A stretch of 64,000 nt of DNA from Paraburkholderia bryophila (GTDB lineage Bacteria > Pseudomonadota > Gammaproteobacteria > Burkholderiales > Burkholderiaceae), in the NCBI RefSeq assembly GCF_003269035.1, contig NZ_QLTK01000001.1:186001-250000 (forward strand), written 5' to 3'. Below are positions 28,950-38,120 of this stretch, piece after piece (positions within the stretch are counted from its first letter, which is position 1; each line of letters starts with the position of its first letter). Position numbers and translations under genes: made by a program. The notes under the pieces are model-generated. The model ran no database searches. It had not been told where the DNA came from and worked only from the letters and a program-made list of their open reading frames with translations.

Positions 28950-29408
28950 TCACACCGTACCGCGATCGATCTTGCGCGCCAGAATGATCGAGGTCGTGGT
29001 GCGCTCCACGCCCTCCAACCCACCGATCTGATCGAGCAGATCGTTCAGCCGGTCGGGCGAATCGGCGCGCAGCCACGCCACATAGTCGAACTCGCCGCTC
29101 ACCGCGCACAGCAATTGCACCTCCGGCATCTTGCCGAGCCGCTTCTGCACGGCCGGCCCATGCTTGGGCGCGAGGATGATGCCGACATAGGCGACGATGC
29201 TCGAATCGAGCACGTCCTGCCCGAGCCGCACGCTATAGCCGGCGATCACATTGCTGCGTTCGAGCCGCGCGATGCGGGCGATCACGGTGGTACGCGCCAC
29301 GTCGAGCTGGCGCGCGAGATTGGCGACGCTCTCGCGGGCGTTGGCTTGCAGCAGCGCCACGAGGTTACGGTCGAGGTCGTCGAGTTGGTCGAGGCGCGGA
29401 GGTCTCAT
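28950..29408 (-). CDS. Lrp/AsnC family transcriptional regulator
   Basis: A 152-residue protein. The N-terminal HTH (LDQLDDLDRNLVALLQANARE... RTTVIARIARLE) is followed by a RAM/AsnC_trans domain (VSGEFDYVAWLRADSPDRLNDLLD). It would sense an amino acid as an octamer. It sits upstream of and in line with the saccharopine-dehydrogenase-like gene, 253 bp apart, and may regulate it. Confidence 0.92.
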   Translation of the reverse strand: MRPPRLDQLDDLDRNLVALLQANARESVANLARQLDVARTTVIARIARLERSNVIAGYSVRLGQDVLDSSIVAYVGIILAPKHGPAVQKRLGKMPEVQLLCAVSGEFDYVAWLRADSPDRLNDLLDQIGGLEGVERTTTSIILARKIDRGTV

Positions 29409-29487
29409 CGAGGGCGAAGGAAGGGAGTCAACGGTGGAGCGGATTATCGCGCGTCTTGGGCCGCGGGCGGCGAAGTCGTGCTACGGA

Positions 29488-30372
29488 TCACGCGCCAAAC
29501 CGTTCGATCACGAAGTCGATAAAACTGGTGAGCTTCGGCGTGGCGCGCCGGTCGCGCGGATAGACCAGATGAACCGGTGCGCCGTCCGGCAGATAATCCT
29601 CCAGCACGGAAACCAGCTCACCGCTGGCAATTTCGCGCGCGAGCAGCGCCTCCGGCTGCAACACCAGACCGAAACCGCGCAACGCGGCGACCTTCAGCGC
29701 CTGGCCGTTATTCGCGCGGAAGCGTCCCGCGCGCAACTGGTTTTCCGCGAGCGTCTCACCGTCCAGCCGCCACAATCCTTCGCGGCCCCAATGCAGAAAA
29801 CCCAGACACTCGTGGTCCACCAGATCGGCCGGCGTGCGCGGTGTGCCGACCCGTGCCAGATACGCCGGCGACGCGCACGCGCGCATCCGGTAAGGCTTGA
29901 GCGGCCGCGCGACGAAACTCGAATCGGCCAGATGACCGATCCGCACGGACGCGTCGAAACCCTCTTCCACCAGATCGATCACCCGGTTCGACAGATCGAG
30001 TTCGAGGATCACGTCCGGCCATGCGGTGAGGTAGTCGGTCATGGCCGGCGCGAAGACTTCGACGCCGTAGGTCAGCGGCACGGTCACCTTGAGCACGCCG
30101 CGCGGCGCGGCCGCCATTGCCTCGGCAAGCGACTCGGCGTTCTTCACGTCGCTCAGAATGCGTTTGCATTGCTCGTAATACTGCCGGCCGATTTCCGTCA
30201 GACTCTGCCGGCGCGTGGTGCGTGTCAGCAGCCGCGTGGCCAGCCGGGTTTCGAGCGCACGGATATGCTTGCCGACCATGGCCGACGAAATGTCGAACCG
30301 CTCGGCCGCCGCCGTCAGGCTGCCCGCCTCGACCACCGCCACGAAGATTTCCATGCTGACGAATTTATCCAC
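29488..30372 (-). CDS. LysR family transcriptional regulator
   Basis: A 294-residue LysR protein of the CrgA/AaeR-like group. HTH: AAAERFDISSAMVGKHIRALE at about 20-40, then RTTRRQSLTEIG. A GTG at 30372 with AGGAAA seven bases upstream is the likely start; an ATG six codons further in is possible. Its divergent neighbour is the Spy-like chaperone gene at 30582. Effector unknown. Confidence 0.9.
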   Translation of the reverse strand: MDKFVSMEIFVAVVEAGSLTAAAERFDISSAMVGKHIRALETRLATRLLTRTTRRQSLTEIGRQYYEQCKRILSDVKNAESLAEAMAAAPRGVLKVTVPLTYGVEVFAPAMTDYLTAWPDVILELDLSNRVIDLVEEGFDASVRIGHLADSSFVARPLKPYRMRACASPAYLARVGTPRTPADLVDHECLGFLHWGREGLWRLDGETLAENQLRAGRFRANNGQALKVAALRGFGLVLQPEALLAREIASGELVSVLEDYLPDGAPVHLVYPRDRRATPKLTSFIDFVIERFGA

Positions 30373-30581
30373 CCGCTATTTCCTGTTGGTTTCGGTTGTA
30401 AGCGTTTGTCGCATAAGCGGCGCATTGCAGGGATATCGTGATACTAATAGCGGCGACGGCAAAATGGGCAGCCGGCCGCCACGCGTTATGAATCACGCTT
30501 CGTGAGTCAGCCGCATCGACGCGAGGCGGGCCGCTCGCCACACGCGCCTTGTCCCAATTCGAATAGACATCAGGAGTTTCG

Positions 30582-31094
30582 ATGAAAAAAGCACTGGTAA
30601 TGCTGGCCACCGCAGTCGCCATGAGCGGCGCGTTCGCACAAACCCCCGCGCCGGCATCGGCACCGGCCGGCGCCATGGCGGCCCCCGCCGGTAAAGCCGG
30701 CCACGAGCGCAATGTCGAAGACCGGATCGCCTATCTGCACTCGCAACTGAAGATCACCTCGGCGCAGGAATCGCAGTGGAACGCTTTCGCCGACGTCATG
30801 CGCAGCAACGGCGAGACGATGGGCCAGTTGTTCCAGCAACGCAAGGCCGCGGGCAACCTGTCCGCGATCGACGATATGAAGCAATACGCTTCGATCGCGC
30901 AAGCGCATGCGGATGGCATGAAGAAACTGGTCGACGCGTTCGACCCGCTGTATAGCAGCTTCTCGCCCGAGCAGAAGAAGCTGGCCGATGTGACGTTCCA
31001 TCAGCCGGGCGGTCCGAACGGCGGTCCGCGTCATCACGGCAAGGGCAAGGCTGGCAAGGCTGCGCCGGCGCCGGCGAGCGACGCGGCGCAGTAA
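30582..31094 (+). CDS. Spy/CpxP-like periplasmic LTXXQ protein
   Basis: A 170-residue exported protein. The signal peptide MKKALVMLATAVAMSGAFA is cleaved before QTPAPAS. Two LTXXQ-like motifs appear as ITSAQESQW (about 66) and SPEQKKLAD (about 130) in an all-helical core, as in Spy and CpxP, which are envelope-stress chaperones. A Gly/Lys/Ala-rich tail ends the protein. AGGAG precedes the ATG by a normal distance. No Cpx or Bae genes adjoin it. Confidence 0.82.
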   Translation: MKKALVMLATAVAMSGAFAQTPAPASAPAGAMAAPAGKAGHERNVEDRIAYLHSQLKITSAQESQWNAFADVMRSNGETMGQLFQQRKAAGNLSAIDDMKQYASIAQAHADGMKKLVDAFDPLYSSFSPEQKKLADVTFHQPGGPNGGPRHHGKGKAGKAAPAPASDAAQ

Positions 31095-31460
31095 GCGCGC
31101 GCAGCGGTGCCGGGGTAATCCGGTAGTTCAGCAGGCAGGGGCGAACGGCGCGAGAATTCGTGCCGCTCGCCCTGTTCTTTTCTGAGGACCGGCGCGAGTT
31201 CTTCGTCGAGCTTCCTCTCGCGTCGATTGCAGCTTGTGCGGCATTTGCAGCGACGCCATGCTTCCTCGCCCGGCCGCGATGCCGCGCGCGTCATCACGCG
31301 GTCCTTGCGCGCCTGGCGCGCCGCCCAACCCAAAACAAACCGATCGCTGAATCCATCTGGCATGATGCGAGTTCGCAGCTTCCGGCAACGGGGTCAGCGA
31401 CACCTCGTCGCGATTCCCCGCCCGCACGCCGCCATCGACATCTCTATCTCTGCCCGCTTC

Positions 31461-31898
31461 ATGAACGAACTGAAAAATCTCGATCTGAGTCAAGATCCGC
31501 ACGCCCGTCGCGTCGTTAAAGACGAAACCGTGAGCGTCGAATTCGCCGCCGTCGAAGGCGAACTGATGAGCCTCGAAGGCCCGAACCGTTATGTCCCGGG
31601 CGACGCGCTGATCACCGGTTCGACCGGCGACCGCTGGGTCGTCTCGCGCGAACGCTTCGACGCCAAGTATGTCCCCGCCAACGCCGCGCACGCGCACGGC
31701 GAAGCGGGCGCCTACCGCAACCGCCCGGCCGTCGTACTCGCCAGGCAGATGACCGAAGCCTTCTCGCTCGCGCGTTCCGCCGCCGGCGGCGACGTGCTGC
31801 GCGGTGTCGCCGGCGACTGGATCATGCAATATGCGCCCGGCGATTACGGCGTGGTCCAGGCCGCGCGCTTCGCGAAGGTTTATCGGCTCGCCGATTGA
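31461..31898 (+). CDS. PGDYG-motif protein of unknown function
   Basis: A 145-residue soluble protein. The C-terminal MQYAPGDYGVVQAARFAKVY has the PGDYG motif that names a small family of unknown role, and the first half repeats the same theme (RYVPGDALITGSTGDRWVVSRERF), suggesting an internal duplication of a short beta module. The ATG at 31461 was chosen because the upstream extension to 31227 is Arg-rich and unlike the rest. It converges with the gene at 32115 across a tandem-repeat region. Confidence 0.65.
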   Translation: MNELKNLDLSQDPHARRVVKDETVSVEFAAVEGELMSLEGPNRYVPGDALITGSTGDRWVVSRERFDAKYVPANAAHAHGEAGAYRNRPAVVLARQMTEAFSLARSAAGGDVLRGVAGDWIMQYAPGDYGVVQAARFAKVYRLAD

Positions 31899-31919
31899 GG
31901 GGGCGCGGACGGCGGGCCT

Positions 31920-32062
31920 GAAGCTCGCACTTGAAGTTCGGGCCTGTAGTTCGGGCCTGTAGTTCGGGCCTGTAGTTCGGGCCTGTAGTTCGGGCCTGTA
32001 GTTCGGGCTCGTAGTTCGGACTTGAAGTTTGAACCGAAGCTCGGTTCTCGAAGCTCTGTCCC
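31920..32062. repeat. 13-bp tandem repeat (GTAGTTCGGGCCT) in a convergent intergenic region
   Basis: Units start at 31920 (GAAGCTCGCACTT) and 31933 (GAAGTTCGGGCCT). Four identical GTAGTTCGGGCCT units then run from 31946 to 31997. Degenerate units follow at 31998 and 32011, and decayed GAAG-type units to about 32062. It lies 21 bp past the PGDYG gene and ends about 50 bp before the stop of the opposite-strand gene. Confidence 0.9.
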
Positions 32063-32114
32063 GAGGTTCAGGCCTCAAGCCTCAATCCGAAGCCATCAAC
32101 CGCAATCCCAAACC

Positions 32115-32480
32115 TCAAGCAAACTCGTCACCGAGATCCACCGTAACGTCACGCGGCACCGCCTCACCGTTCGCATACTGTTCTTCGAGCGAGCCGATGC
32201 TCGCCTCGACATACGCGCGCAGCACGGCAAAGCTGCGGCCGCGCAACCGCGCCGGCAACGCGCGATAACGCGCCAGCGCGGCCGGCGTGATCGCCACCGT
32301 CATCACGATGCGGCGTGCCGCCGCGCCGAAACGCATCGCCACCCAGTGAATCGCCAGCGTCGGCGTGCCGCCTTCCGCCGCGCGCTGGATGAACTGCGTC
32401 TGCTCGGGAAACAGATCGCTGATGACGCGCGCCAATTCCTCGAACTCGGGATTCGCGCAGTCGTATTGGTAAGCTTCCAT
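32115..32480 (-). CDS. conserved-looking protein of unknown function
   Basis: A 121-residue soluble protein with normal codon use and start context. An acidic N-terminal helix (PEFEELARVISDLFPEQTQFI) is followed by a beta pair (TPTLAIHWVAMRFGAAARRIVMTVAITP) and a C-terminal helix, reminiscent of the small Burkholderia family DUF3022, which I cannot confirm. No catalytic motif, signal or membrane segment. Confidence 0.6.
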   Translation of the reverse strand: MEAYQYDCANPEFEELARVISDLFPEQTQFIQRAAEGGTPTLAIHWVAMRFGAAARRIVMTVAITPAALARYRALPARLRGRSFAVLRAYVEASIGSLEEQYANGEAVPRDVTVDLGDEFA

Positions 32481-32555
32481 GGGAAGGGTCCAGAGGTCAT
32501 GCTGAAGGGTCGGCCGCTCACACGGAGCCGCCGACGGGAGAACATCGCGGCCGGA

Positions 32556-33401
32556 TTATGCCGCGACCGCGGGCCGCCGGTACGTTCTGAACAACAGCCC
32601 GGCGACGATCAACGCACCCAGCGCATACACGCCATCCACGGCGGCGAGCGGCACCAGTTGCGCCTGGAACAGCGCGGCGGGTACGTCCACCAGCGCGTGC
32701 AGCACGATCGCGAGCGGCAGGATGCCTCGCCAGCCGGCGCGCAGACCGCGCCACATCAACACCGACAAACCAATCTGAAAAATCAGCGCGGCCACGCGTT
32801 CGAGCGCGAAAATCCCGGCCGTCTGCGGCGTCAGGCTGGCGAGAATCAGGTGGATGCGCATCACCGAATCGGTCGGCAGGTTGCTCAGGTAGCCGTCCAG
32901 TTCGCCACGGTTTTCGAACACCGCGAACAGAATCCATTGAATCTGCACTAGCACACCGACCAGCCACGCTTCCGCGCCGCCGTGGCCCAAGCCGTAGGTC
33001 AGCGCGGTGCCGTCGTCACCGCGCGCGGCCGCGCTGTCCGACGTGGTTGCCGTGGTTGACGTAGTCGAAGCTGCTTTGGCCGCAGCGCGCTTGAGCAGCA
33101 GCCGCATACCGATGAAACGCCCCACTTCCTCGCAGATGCCCGCGGCCAGCGCGCCGTACACCACGAAGGCCAGCGGGTTGGCCAGGAAGGTTGCGCTCGC
33201 CTCGTTCCGGTGCAGCACGTAGTCGTTCAAGGCGCGCTCGATCACCATCGCGAACAACGCGAACAACGCGATACCGGTGATCGCATCGCGCGGTTTCAGC
33301 GCGAGCGGCCGGCGCAGACGACGGTAGATCAGGAAGGGTAAGGCGGCGACCAGCAGCGTCGCGACGGCGAGACTGGAGAGGGTAAGCGGTGCTACAACCA
33401 T
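32556..33401 (-). CDS. YhfC-type intramembrane metalloprotease-like protein
   Basis: A 281-residue protein with about seven membrane helices. ICEEVGRF (about 94), GLGHGGAEAW (about 138) and VLHALVDVP (about 236) reproduce the Glu-Glu/His/His-Asp pattern of the YhfC family, relatives of the CAAX/CPBP intramembrane proteases. AAGGA precedes the ATG at 33401. It is downstream of ptxS on the same strand (60 bp apart) but no functional link to ketogluconate use is evident. Substrate unknown. Confidence 0.75.
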   Translation of the reverse strand: MVVAPLTLSSLAVATLLVAALPFLIYRRLRRPLALKPRDAITGIALFALFAMVIERALNDYVLHRNEASATFLANPLAFVVYGALAAGICEEVGRFIGMRLLLKRAAAKAASTTSTTATTSDSAAARGDDGTALTYGLGHGGAEAWLVGVLVQIQWILFAVFENRGELDGYLSNLPTDSVMRIHLILASLTPQTAGIFALERVAALIFQIGLSVLMWRGLRAGWRGILPLAIVLHALVDVPAALFQAQLVPLAAVDGVYALGALIVAGLLFRTYRRPAVAA

Positions 33402-33461
33402 GAGTGTCCTTGCAATGACCGGCGCGCACCCGCTGCGCGCCGCAGCCCGAATGATCGCAGA

Positions 33462-34634
33462 TCAGCGCGAAGTTGACGCGCGGACGATCAATTCTCCGGG
33501 CAGCAGACAGTCGCGCGCGGCGGTCTGAACGCCTTCGATGCGCTCGTGCAGGAACTCGACCGCGCGATAGCCGATCTCGTAGGTCGGCTGACGGATCGTC
33601 GTCACACCGGTCAATTCGGCCCAGTCGGGGTCGTCGATGGAGAGCAGCGCGACGCGGCCTTGCCAGTCGGCGCCGTAGCGGGCTTTCAGGTGCAGCGCGA
33701 GACATAACGCCACCGGGGCGTTGGCGGCGAATAGCGCGATGCGGCGCGGGAATTGGCCCGCAGCGGTGGCTGCGCCGCCCGGGTCGGCCCGCTTGCCGGC
33801 GCGGCCTGACTGGCCCGCGTTCGTGGCGGCGTCGATCGCGCGGTCCAGTTCGGCGAGGCTGCGTTCGACCTCGGCCGTATCCGCGAGATTCAGCACCAGC
33901 GTATGGCCACGCGCGCGGCGCTTATCGTTGTTATCGCCCTGCTCGCCTCGAGCAACTTGCCCCGCTTGCCCCGCTTGCTCACCGTGCGCGCGCATCGCCT
34001 CACGAAACGCCGCCTCGCGCAATTGCCGCGAACTGACCTGCTCGAACGGTTGAACGGCAAACCAGATTTCGTCGAAGCCACGTTCGAGCAGATGCCGCGT
34101 ACCCAGCTCGGCCGCCGCGCGATTGTCCAGCCCCACCATATCGGCGACGAGGCCATCCACCAGACGATCCACCAGCACCGCCGGAATGCCGCTGCCGACC
34201 ACCGGCCGCAACGTCTCGTCCCGCACCCCGAGCGCGTTGACGATCACGCCTTCCACCCGATACGTGGTCAGCAGTTGCAGATAGCGCCGCTCCATTTCGA
34301 CTTCGTTGGCGGCATGGCAGATCAGCGGCATCAACCCGAGTGCATGACAGGCCGCTTCCACGCCTTGCAGCACTTCGACCGTGTAGGGATTGGTCAGGTC
34401 GGCGAGCAGCATGCCGATCAAGCGGTTGCGGCCGCGCTTGAGGCCGCGCGCCATCTGGTTCGGCTGATAGTCGAGCCGCGCGATCGCGGCCTCGATCCGG
34501 GCGCGCAACTCCGGCGACAACACGCTCATCTCGCCGTTCAGATAGCGCGAAATGCTGGTCTTGCCGGTGCCGGCTTCACGCGCGACGTCGGTGATCGTCG
34601 CGCGGCGCGGCGCGGTTTGCGGGGTCGTGCTCAT
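33462..34634 (-). CDS. ptxS: LacI family repressor of 2-ketogluconate genes (PtxS-like)
   Basis: A 390-residue LacI/GalR protein. HTH: TITDVAREAGTGKTSISRYLNGE with the hinge QMARGLKRGRNRLIG. The ligand domain is recognisable (LLADLTNPYTVEVLQGVEAA; VALLSIDDPDWAELTG). Two low-complexity insertions, about residues 218-243 (Gln/Gly/Arg/Asp) and 272-292 (Gly/Ala/Arg), make it some 50 residues longer than typical members. In pseudomonads PtxS represses kgu genes and is released by 2-ketogluconate. It is the last gene of kguE-kguK-kguT-kguD-ptxS, 31 bp after kguD. GAGG precedes the ATG at 34634. Confidence 0.85.
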   Translation of the reverse strand: MSTTPQTAPRRATITDVAREAGTGKTSISRYLNGEMSVLSPELRARIEAAIARLDYQPNQMARGLKRGRNRLIGMLLADLTNPYTVEVLQGVEAACHALGLMPLICHAANEVEMERRYLQLLTTYRVEGVIVNALGVRDETLRPVVGSGIPAVLVDRLVDGLVADMVGLDNRAAAELGTRHLLERGFDEIWFAVQPFEQVSSRQLREAAFREAMRAHGEQAGQAGQVARGEQGDNNDKRRARGHTLVLNLADTAEVERSLAELDRAIDAATNAGQSGRAGKRADPGGAATAAGQFPRRIALFAANAPVALCLALHLKARYGADWQGRVALLSIDDPDWAELTGVTTIRQPTYEIGYRAVEFLHERIEGVQTAARDCLLPGELIVRASTSR

Positions 34635-34665
34635 CGGCGCCTCGCCAGGCCGTTCAGGCGTTGAC

Positions 34666-35631
34666 TCACTGGCCCAGAACCTCGCGATTGACGATGTTGT
34701 TCGCGAGCGTCCCCTGCAACGCGGCGACGAGATTTTCCGCCGCGTTGCGCGCCATCGCATGACGCGTCTCATGAGTCGCCGAGCCGATATGCGGCAGCGC
34801 GACCACGTTCGCGAGCTTCAGCAGCGGCGAATCGGCGGGAAGCGGCTCGGTCTCGAACACGTCGAGCCCCGCGCCGCGAATCGTGCCGTTTTGCAGCGCT
34901 TCGATCAGCGCCGTTTCGTCGACGGTCGCGCCGCGCGAGGCGTTGATCAGGATCGCGCCCGGCTTCATCGCCTTGAGTTCGGCCGCGCCGATCAGATGCT
35001 TGGTCGCGGCCGTGAGCGGCACTTGCAGGCAGACGAAATCGGCCGTGGCCAGCAGCTCCGCCAATTCGACGCGGCGCGCGCCGTAAGCCTGTTCGGCCTG
35101 CGGATTCGCGCTGCGGTTGGTGTACAGCACCTTCATGTTGAAGCCCAGCGCCGCGCGCCGCGCGACCGCGCCGCCGATCCGCCCCAGGCCGACGATGCCG
35201 AGCGTCTTGCCCTGCACGTCCACACCGAACTGAGCCGGCCCGATGCTCTGCCGCCACTCGCCCGCTTTCACCCAGTCGGCGAGTTCGACCACCCGGCGGG
35301 CCGAGGCGAGAATCAGCGAAAACACTGTATCCGCGGTGGATTCGGTCAGCACGTCCGGCGTATGCGCGAGGACGATGCCACGCCGCGTCAGATCGGCGAC
35401 GTCGAACTGGTCGAAGCCCACCGAGATGGTCGACAGCGCCTTGAGGCGCGTCGCGCCTTCGAGCATGGCCGGCGTGATCTTCACGCTCGAACCGATGCCG
35501 CCATCCGCGTCGTGCAGCGCGGCGACGAACGTGTCGTGCCGGGCCGGATCGACCTGCACGACCTCGACATGCTGCTGCAGATACGCGAGCACATCTTCGG
35601 GCAACGGCTTCCAGGCGACGATCTTCTTCAT
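34666..35631 (-). CDS. kguD: 2-hydroxyacid dehydrogenase, probable 2-keto-6-phosphogluconate reductase
   Basis: A 321-residue D-isomer-specific 2-hydroxyacid dehydrogenase. The Rossmann motif GIVGLGRIGGAVARR is near residue 147; the catalytic trio appears as NASRG (Arg), DVFETEP (Glu) and LPHIGSAT (His). By operon context it reduces 2-keto-6-phosphogluconate to 6-phosphogluconate; the family also includes glyoxylate and 2-ketogluconate reductases. Its ribosome site AAGGAAAA lies inside the end of kguT, four bases upstream, so the two are coupled. Confidence 0.88.
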   Translation of the reverse strand: MKKIVAWKPLPEDVLAYLQQHVEVVQVDPARHDTFVAALHDADGGIGSSVKITPAMLEGATRLKALSTISVGFDQFDVADLTRRGIVLAHTPDVLTESTADTVFSLILASARRVVELADWVKAGEWRQSIGPAQFGVDVQGKTLGIVGLGRIGGAVARRAALGFNMKVLYTNRSANPQAEQAYGARRVELAELLATADFVCLQVPLTAATKHLIGAAELKAMKPGAILINASRGATVDETALIEALQNGTIRGAGLDVFETEPLPADSPLLKLANVVALPHIGSATHETRHAMARNAAENLVAALQGTLANNIVNREVLGQ

Positions 35632-35635
35632 CAGC

Positions 35636-36931
35636 TTATTTTCCTTGCAACGGGGTAGCGAGCGGGGCCGCGCTGTTCGGCGTCTGATCCTGCGGCTGCG
35701 GCTTGACGATCAGCGTCAGGATCACGGCGGCGACCAGCGCCACGCTCATGAATGCATACGACGCCGAGGGCGAACCGGTGGCGCCGTTCAGGTAGCCGAC
35801 CACATACGAGCCGACGAACGAACCGAGCGCGCCCATGCTGTTGATCAGCGCCATGGCGCCGCCCGCGACGTTCTTCGGCAGCAGCTCCGGCACGATCGCG
35901 AAGAACGGCCCGTACGGCGCGTACATCGCGCCGCCGGCAATCACCAGCAGCGCATACGAGAGCCAGAAGTGCGTGGAGCCGAGCGCGTACGACGCCGCGA
36001 ACGCCACCGCACCGACCAGCAGGAACGGCCACACGAACACTTTGCGGCGGTTGAGTTTATCCGATGCCCACGAAGCTGCAAGCATCGCGATGGTCGCGGC
36101 CAGATACGGCAACGCCGACAGCCAGCCGGCTTCGACCATGCCGAGCGTCGAGCCGTTCTTCAGGATCGACGGCAGCCACAGCACGAAGCCATACACGCCG
36201 ATGCTCCAGCAGAAATATTGCGCGCACAGCTTGATCACCGCGGGCGTGCGGAACGCCTCGCTGTAATTGCGCACCGGCTTGATCGCGGCCTGCTCGGCGC
36301 GCAGCGTTTGCGCGAGATCGTCCTTTTGCTGCTGGGTCAGCCACGCCACCTGCTGCGGCTTGTCCTGCACGATGAACCACCAGCACACCGCCCAGATGAT
36401 CGCGGGCGCGCCCTCGGCGATGAACATGTGACGCCAGCCGAACGAGTGCACCAGATAGCCGGACACGACCGACATCCACAGCACGGTGACCGGATTGCCG
36501 AGAATCAGGAAGGTGTTGGCGCGCGAGCGTTCGCCCTTGGTGAACCAGTTGCTGATGAAGATCAGCATGGCCGGCATCACGGCGGCTTCGACCACGCCGA
36601 GCACGAAGCGGATCACCATCAGCGACGGAATATTGCTGACCATGCCGGTCAGCGCCGCGCAGCCGCCCCACAGCACGAGACTCCAGAACACGAGCTTCTT
36701 GACGCTGCGCCGTTCGGCATAGATCGCGCCGGGAATCTGGAAGAAGAAATAGCCGAGAAAGAACAGCGCGCCGATCAGCGACGACAAGCCCTTGCTGATG
36801 CCGAGATCCTGATTGATGCCGGCCGCCGACGCGAAGCCGAAGTTCGCGCGATCCAGATAAGCGAGGCTGTAGGTGATGAATACGATCGGCATGATCGTCC
36901 ACCAGCGGCGAATCGCGAGCGATGAAGTCAT
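35636..36931 (-). CDS. kguT: MFS transporter, probable 2-ketogluconate importer
   Basis: A 431-residue, 12-helix transporter of the anion:cation symporter (GudP/ExuT-like) family. SLAYLDRANFGFA is the characteristic first-helix motif, and GYFFFQIPGAIYAE with KKLVFWSLVLWG follow. The start at 36931 has AAAGGAGA upstream; the frame to 36976 adds an unrelated leader. Position between the sugar kinase and the reductase assigns it to 2-ketogluconate uptake. Confidence 0.87.
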   Translation of the reverse strand: MTSSLAIRRWWTIMPIVFITYSLAYLDRANFGFASAAGINQDLGISKGLSSLIGALFFLGYFFFQIPGAIYAERRSVKKLVFWSLVLWGGCAALTGMVSNIPSLMVIRFVLGVVEAAVMPAMLIFISNWFTKGERSRANTFLILGNPVTVLWMSVVSGYLVHSFGWRHMFIAEGAPAIIWAVCWWFIVQDKPQQVAWLTQQQKDDLAQTLRAEQAAIKPVRNYSEAFRTPAVIKLCAQYFCWSIGVYGFVLWLPSILKNGSTLGMVEAGWLSALPYLAATIAMLAASWASDKLNRRKVFVWPFLLVGAVAFAASYALGSTHFWLSYALLVIAGGAMYAPYGPFFAIVPELLPKNVAGGAMALINSMGALGSFVGSYVVGYLNGATGSPSASYAFMSVALVAAVILTLIVKPQPQDQTPNSAAPLATPLQGK

Positions 36932-37066
36932 GGGTGTCTCCTTTGACGGCTTCCCGAAACAATGATGAACGGTCATGGGGCGCGGTTCGGCGCGCTCTTG
37001 GTGTGGGTACTGGTGTTCGTGCTGGTGTTCGTGCTGGCGGTGGTGCCCGAGGCTACCGCCCCCCGT

Positions 37067-38050
37067 TCACAACGCGGTCGCGACCGGCGGCACGTCGGCC
37101 AGTTCGAGCGCATCCAGTTCGGCGCGGGTCGGCAAACCTTCCGAATCGCCGATTACCTGGATCGCCAGGGCGCCGATGCGGTTGCCGCGCGCCACGGCTT
37201 GCGGCAACGTGCGGCCTTCGAGCAGCGCGCTGACCACGCCGACCGCGAAGCCATCGCCCGCGCCGACCGTATCCACCACCTGCGCGACCGGCCGACCGGG
37301 AATCATGGCGGCATCGTCGGCGGTGCGGAAATACGCGCCTTGCGCGCCGAGCTTGATGATCACGCCGCGCGCGCCCTGGTCGAGGTAAAACTTCGCGATG
37401 TCGTCGGGCTTGGTGTAGCCGGTCAGAATCTCGCCCTCGCCGATGCCGGGCAGCACCCAGTCGGCCAGCGCGGCCAACGCATTCAAACCGTCGACCATTG
37501 CGGCGCGTGACGGCCACAAGGTCGGCCGCAGATTCGGATCGAACGAAATCGTCTTGCCGGCGGCACGCATTTCGCGCGCGAGATGAAACGCGAGTTCACG
37601 CGAACTCGCCGAGATCGCCGGGGCCACGCCGGTCAGGTGCAGATGACGCGCGGGCAGCACGTAATCCGCCGCATAGTCCGCCAACGACAGATGACTCGCC
37701 GCCGAGCCTTTGCGGAAGTACTCGATCGCCGGGTCGCTGCCGTCGTCGTTTTTCGACTTCAACTGGAAGCCGGTCGGATAGTGTTCGTCGGTCCTCACGC
37801 AGCGCTGGTCGATGCCCTCTTTGGTCAACGTGTCGCGCACGAACTGACCGAACGAATCGCGGCCGACGCGGCTCATCCAGCCCACCTTGAAGCCGAGCCG
37901 CGACAGGCCGATCGCCACGTTCAGATCGGCGCCCGCGACGCGTTTGGTGAACTGCCCGACCGCCGCGAGCGCGCCGGTTTCGGCGGCTACGAACATGGTC
38001 ATGGCTTCGCCGTAGGTGATGACGTCGAGTGCTGCGTGGGGGGTGCTCAT
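37067..38050 (-). CDS. kguK: PfkB family kinase, probable 2-ketogluconate kinase
   Basis: A 327-residue ribokinase-family enzyme. The N-terminal ITYGEAMTMFVA and GADLNVAIGLSRLG bind the sugar; the C-terminal DTVGAGDGFAVGVV has the DTxGAGD motif with the catalytic Asp. Sequence alone would fit either 2-keto-3-deoxygluconate kinase or 2-ketogluconate kinase; the kguE/kguT/kguD neighbours favour the latter. CAGGAG precedes the ATG. About 235 bp of degenerate GCTGCGT repeats separate it from kguE. Confidence 0.87.
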   Translation of the reverse strand: MSTPHAALDVITYGEAMTMFVAAETGALAAVGQFTKRVAGADLNVAIGLSRLGFKVGWMSRVGRDSFGQFVRDTLTKEGIDQRCVRTDEHYPTGFQLKSKNDDGSDPAIEYFRKGSAASHLSLADYAADYVLPARHLHLTGVAPAISASSRELAFHLAREMRAAGKTISFDPNLRPTLWPSRAAMVDGLNALAALADWVLPGIGEGEILTGYTKPDDIAKFYLDQGARGVIIKLGAQGAYFRTADDAAMIPGRPVAQVVDTVGAGDGFAVGVVSALLEGRTLPQAVARGNRIGALAIQVIGDSEGLPTRAELDALELADVPPVATAL

Positions 38051-38120
38051 GCTTCGCTCCTGCGTGGTGCTTTTTCGCGGCGTCGTCGGCGTGGGGCGCG
38101 ACGAGCGCCGGGTGGTTCTG

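Noticed and set aside
30365..30373. TTATCCACC as another DnaA-box module
   Set aside because: It lies in a LysR start region and the partner 9-mers do not occur at +14 and +26.
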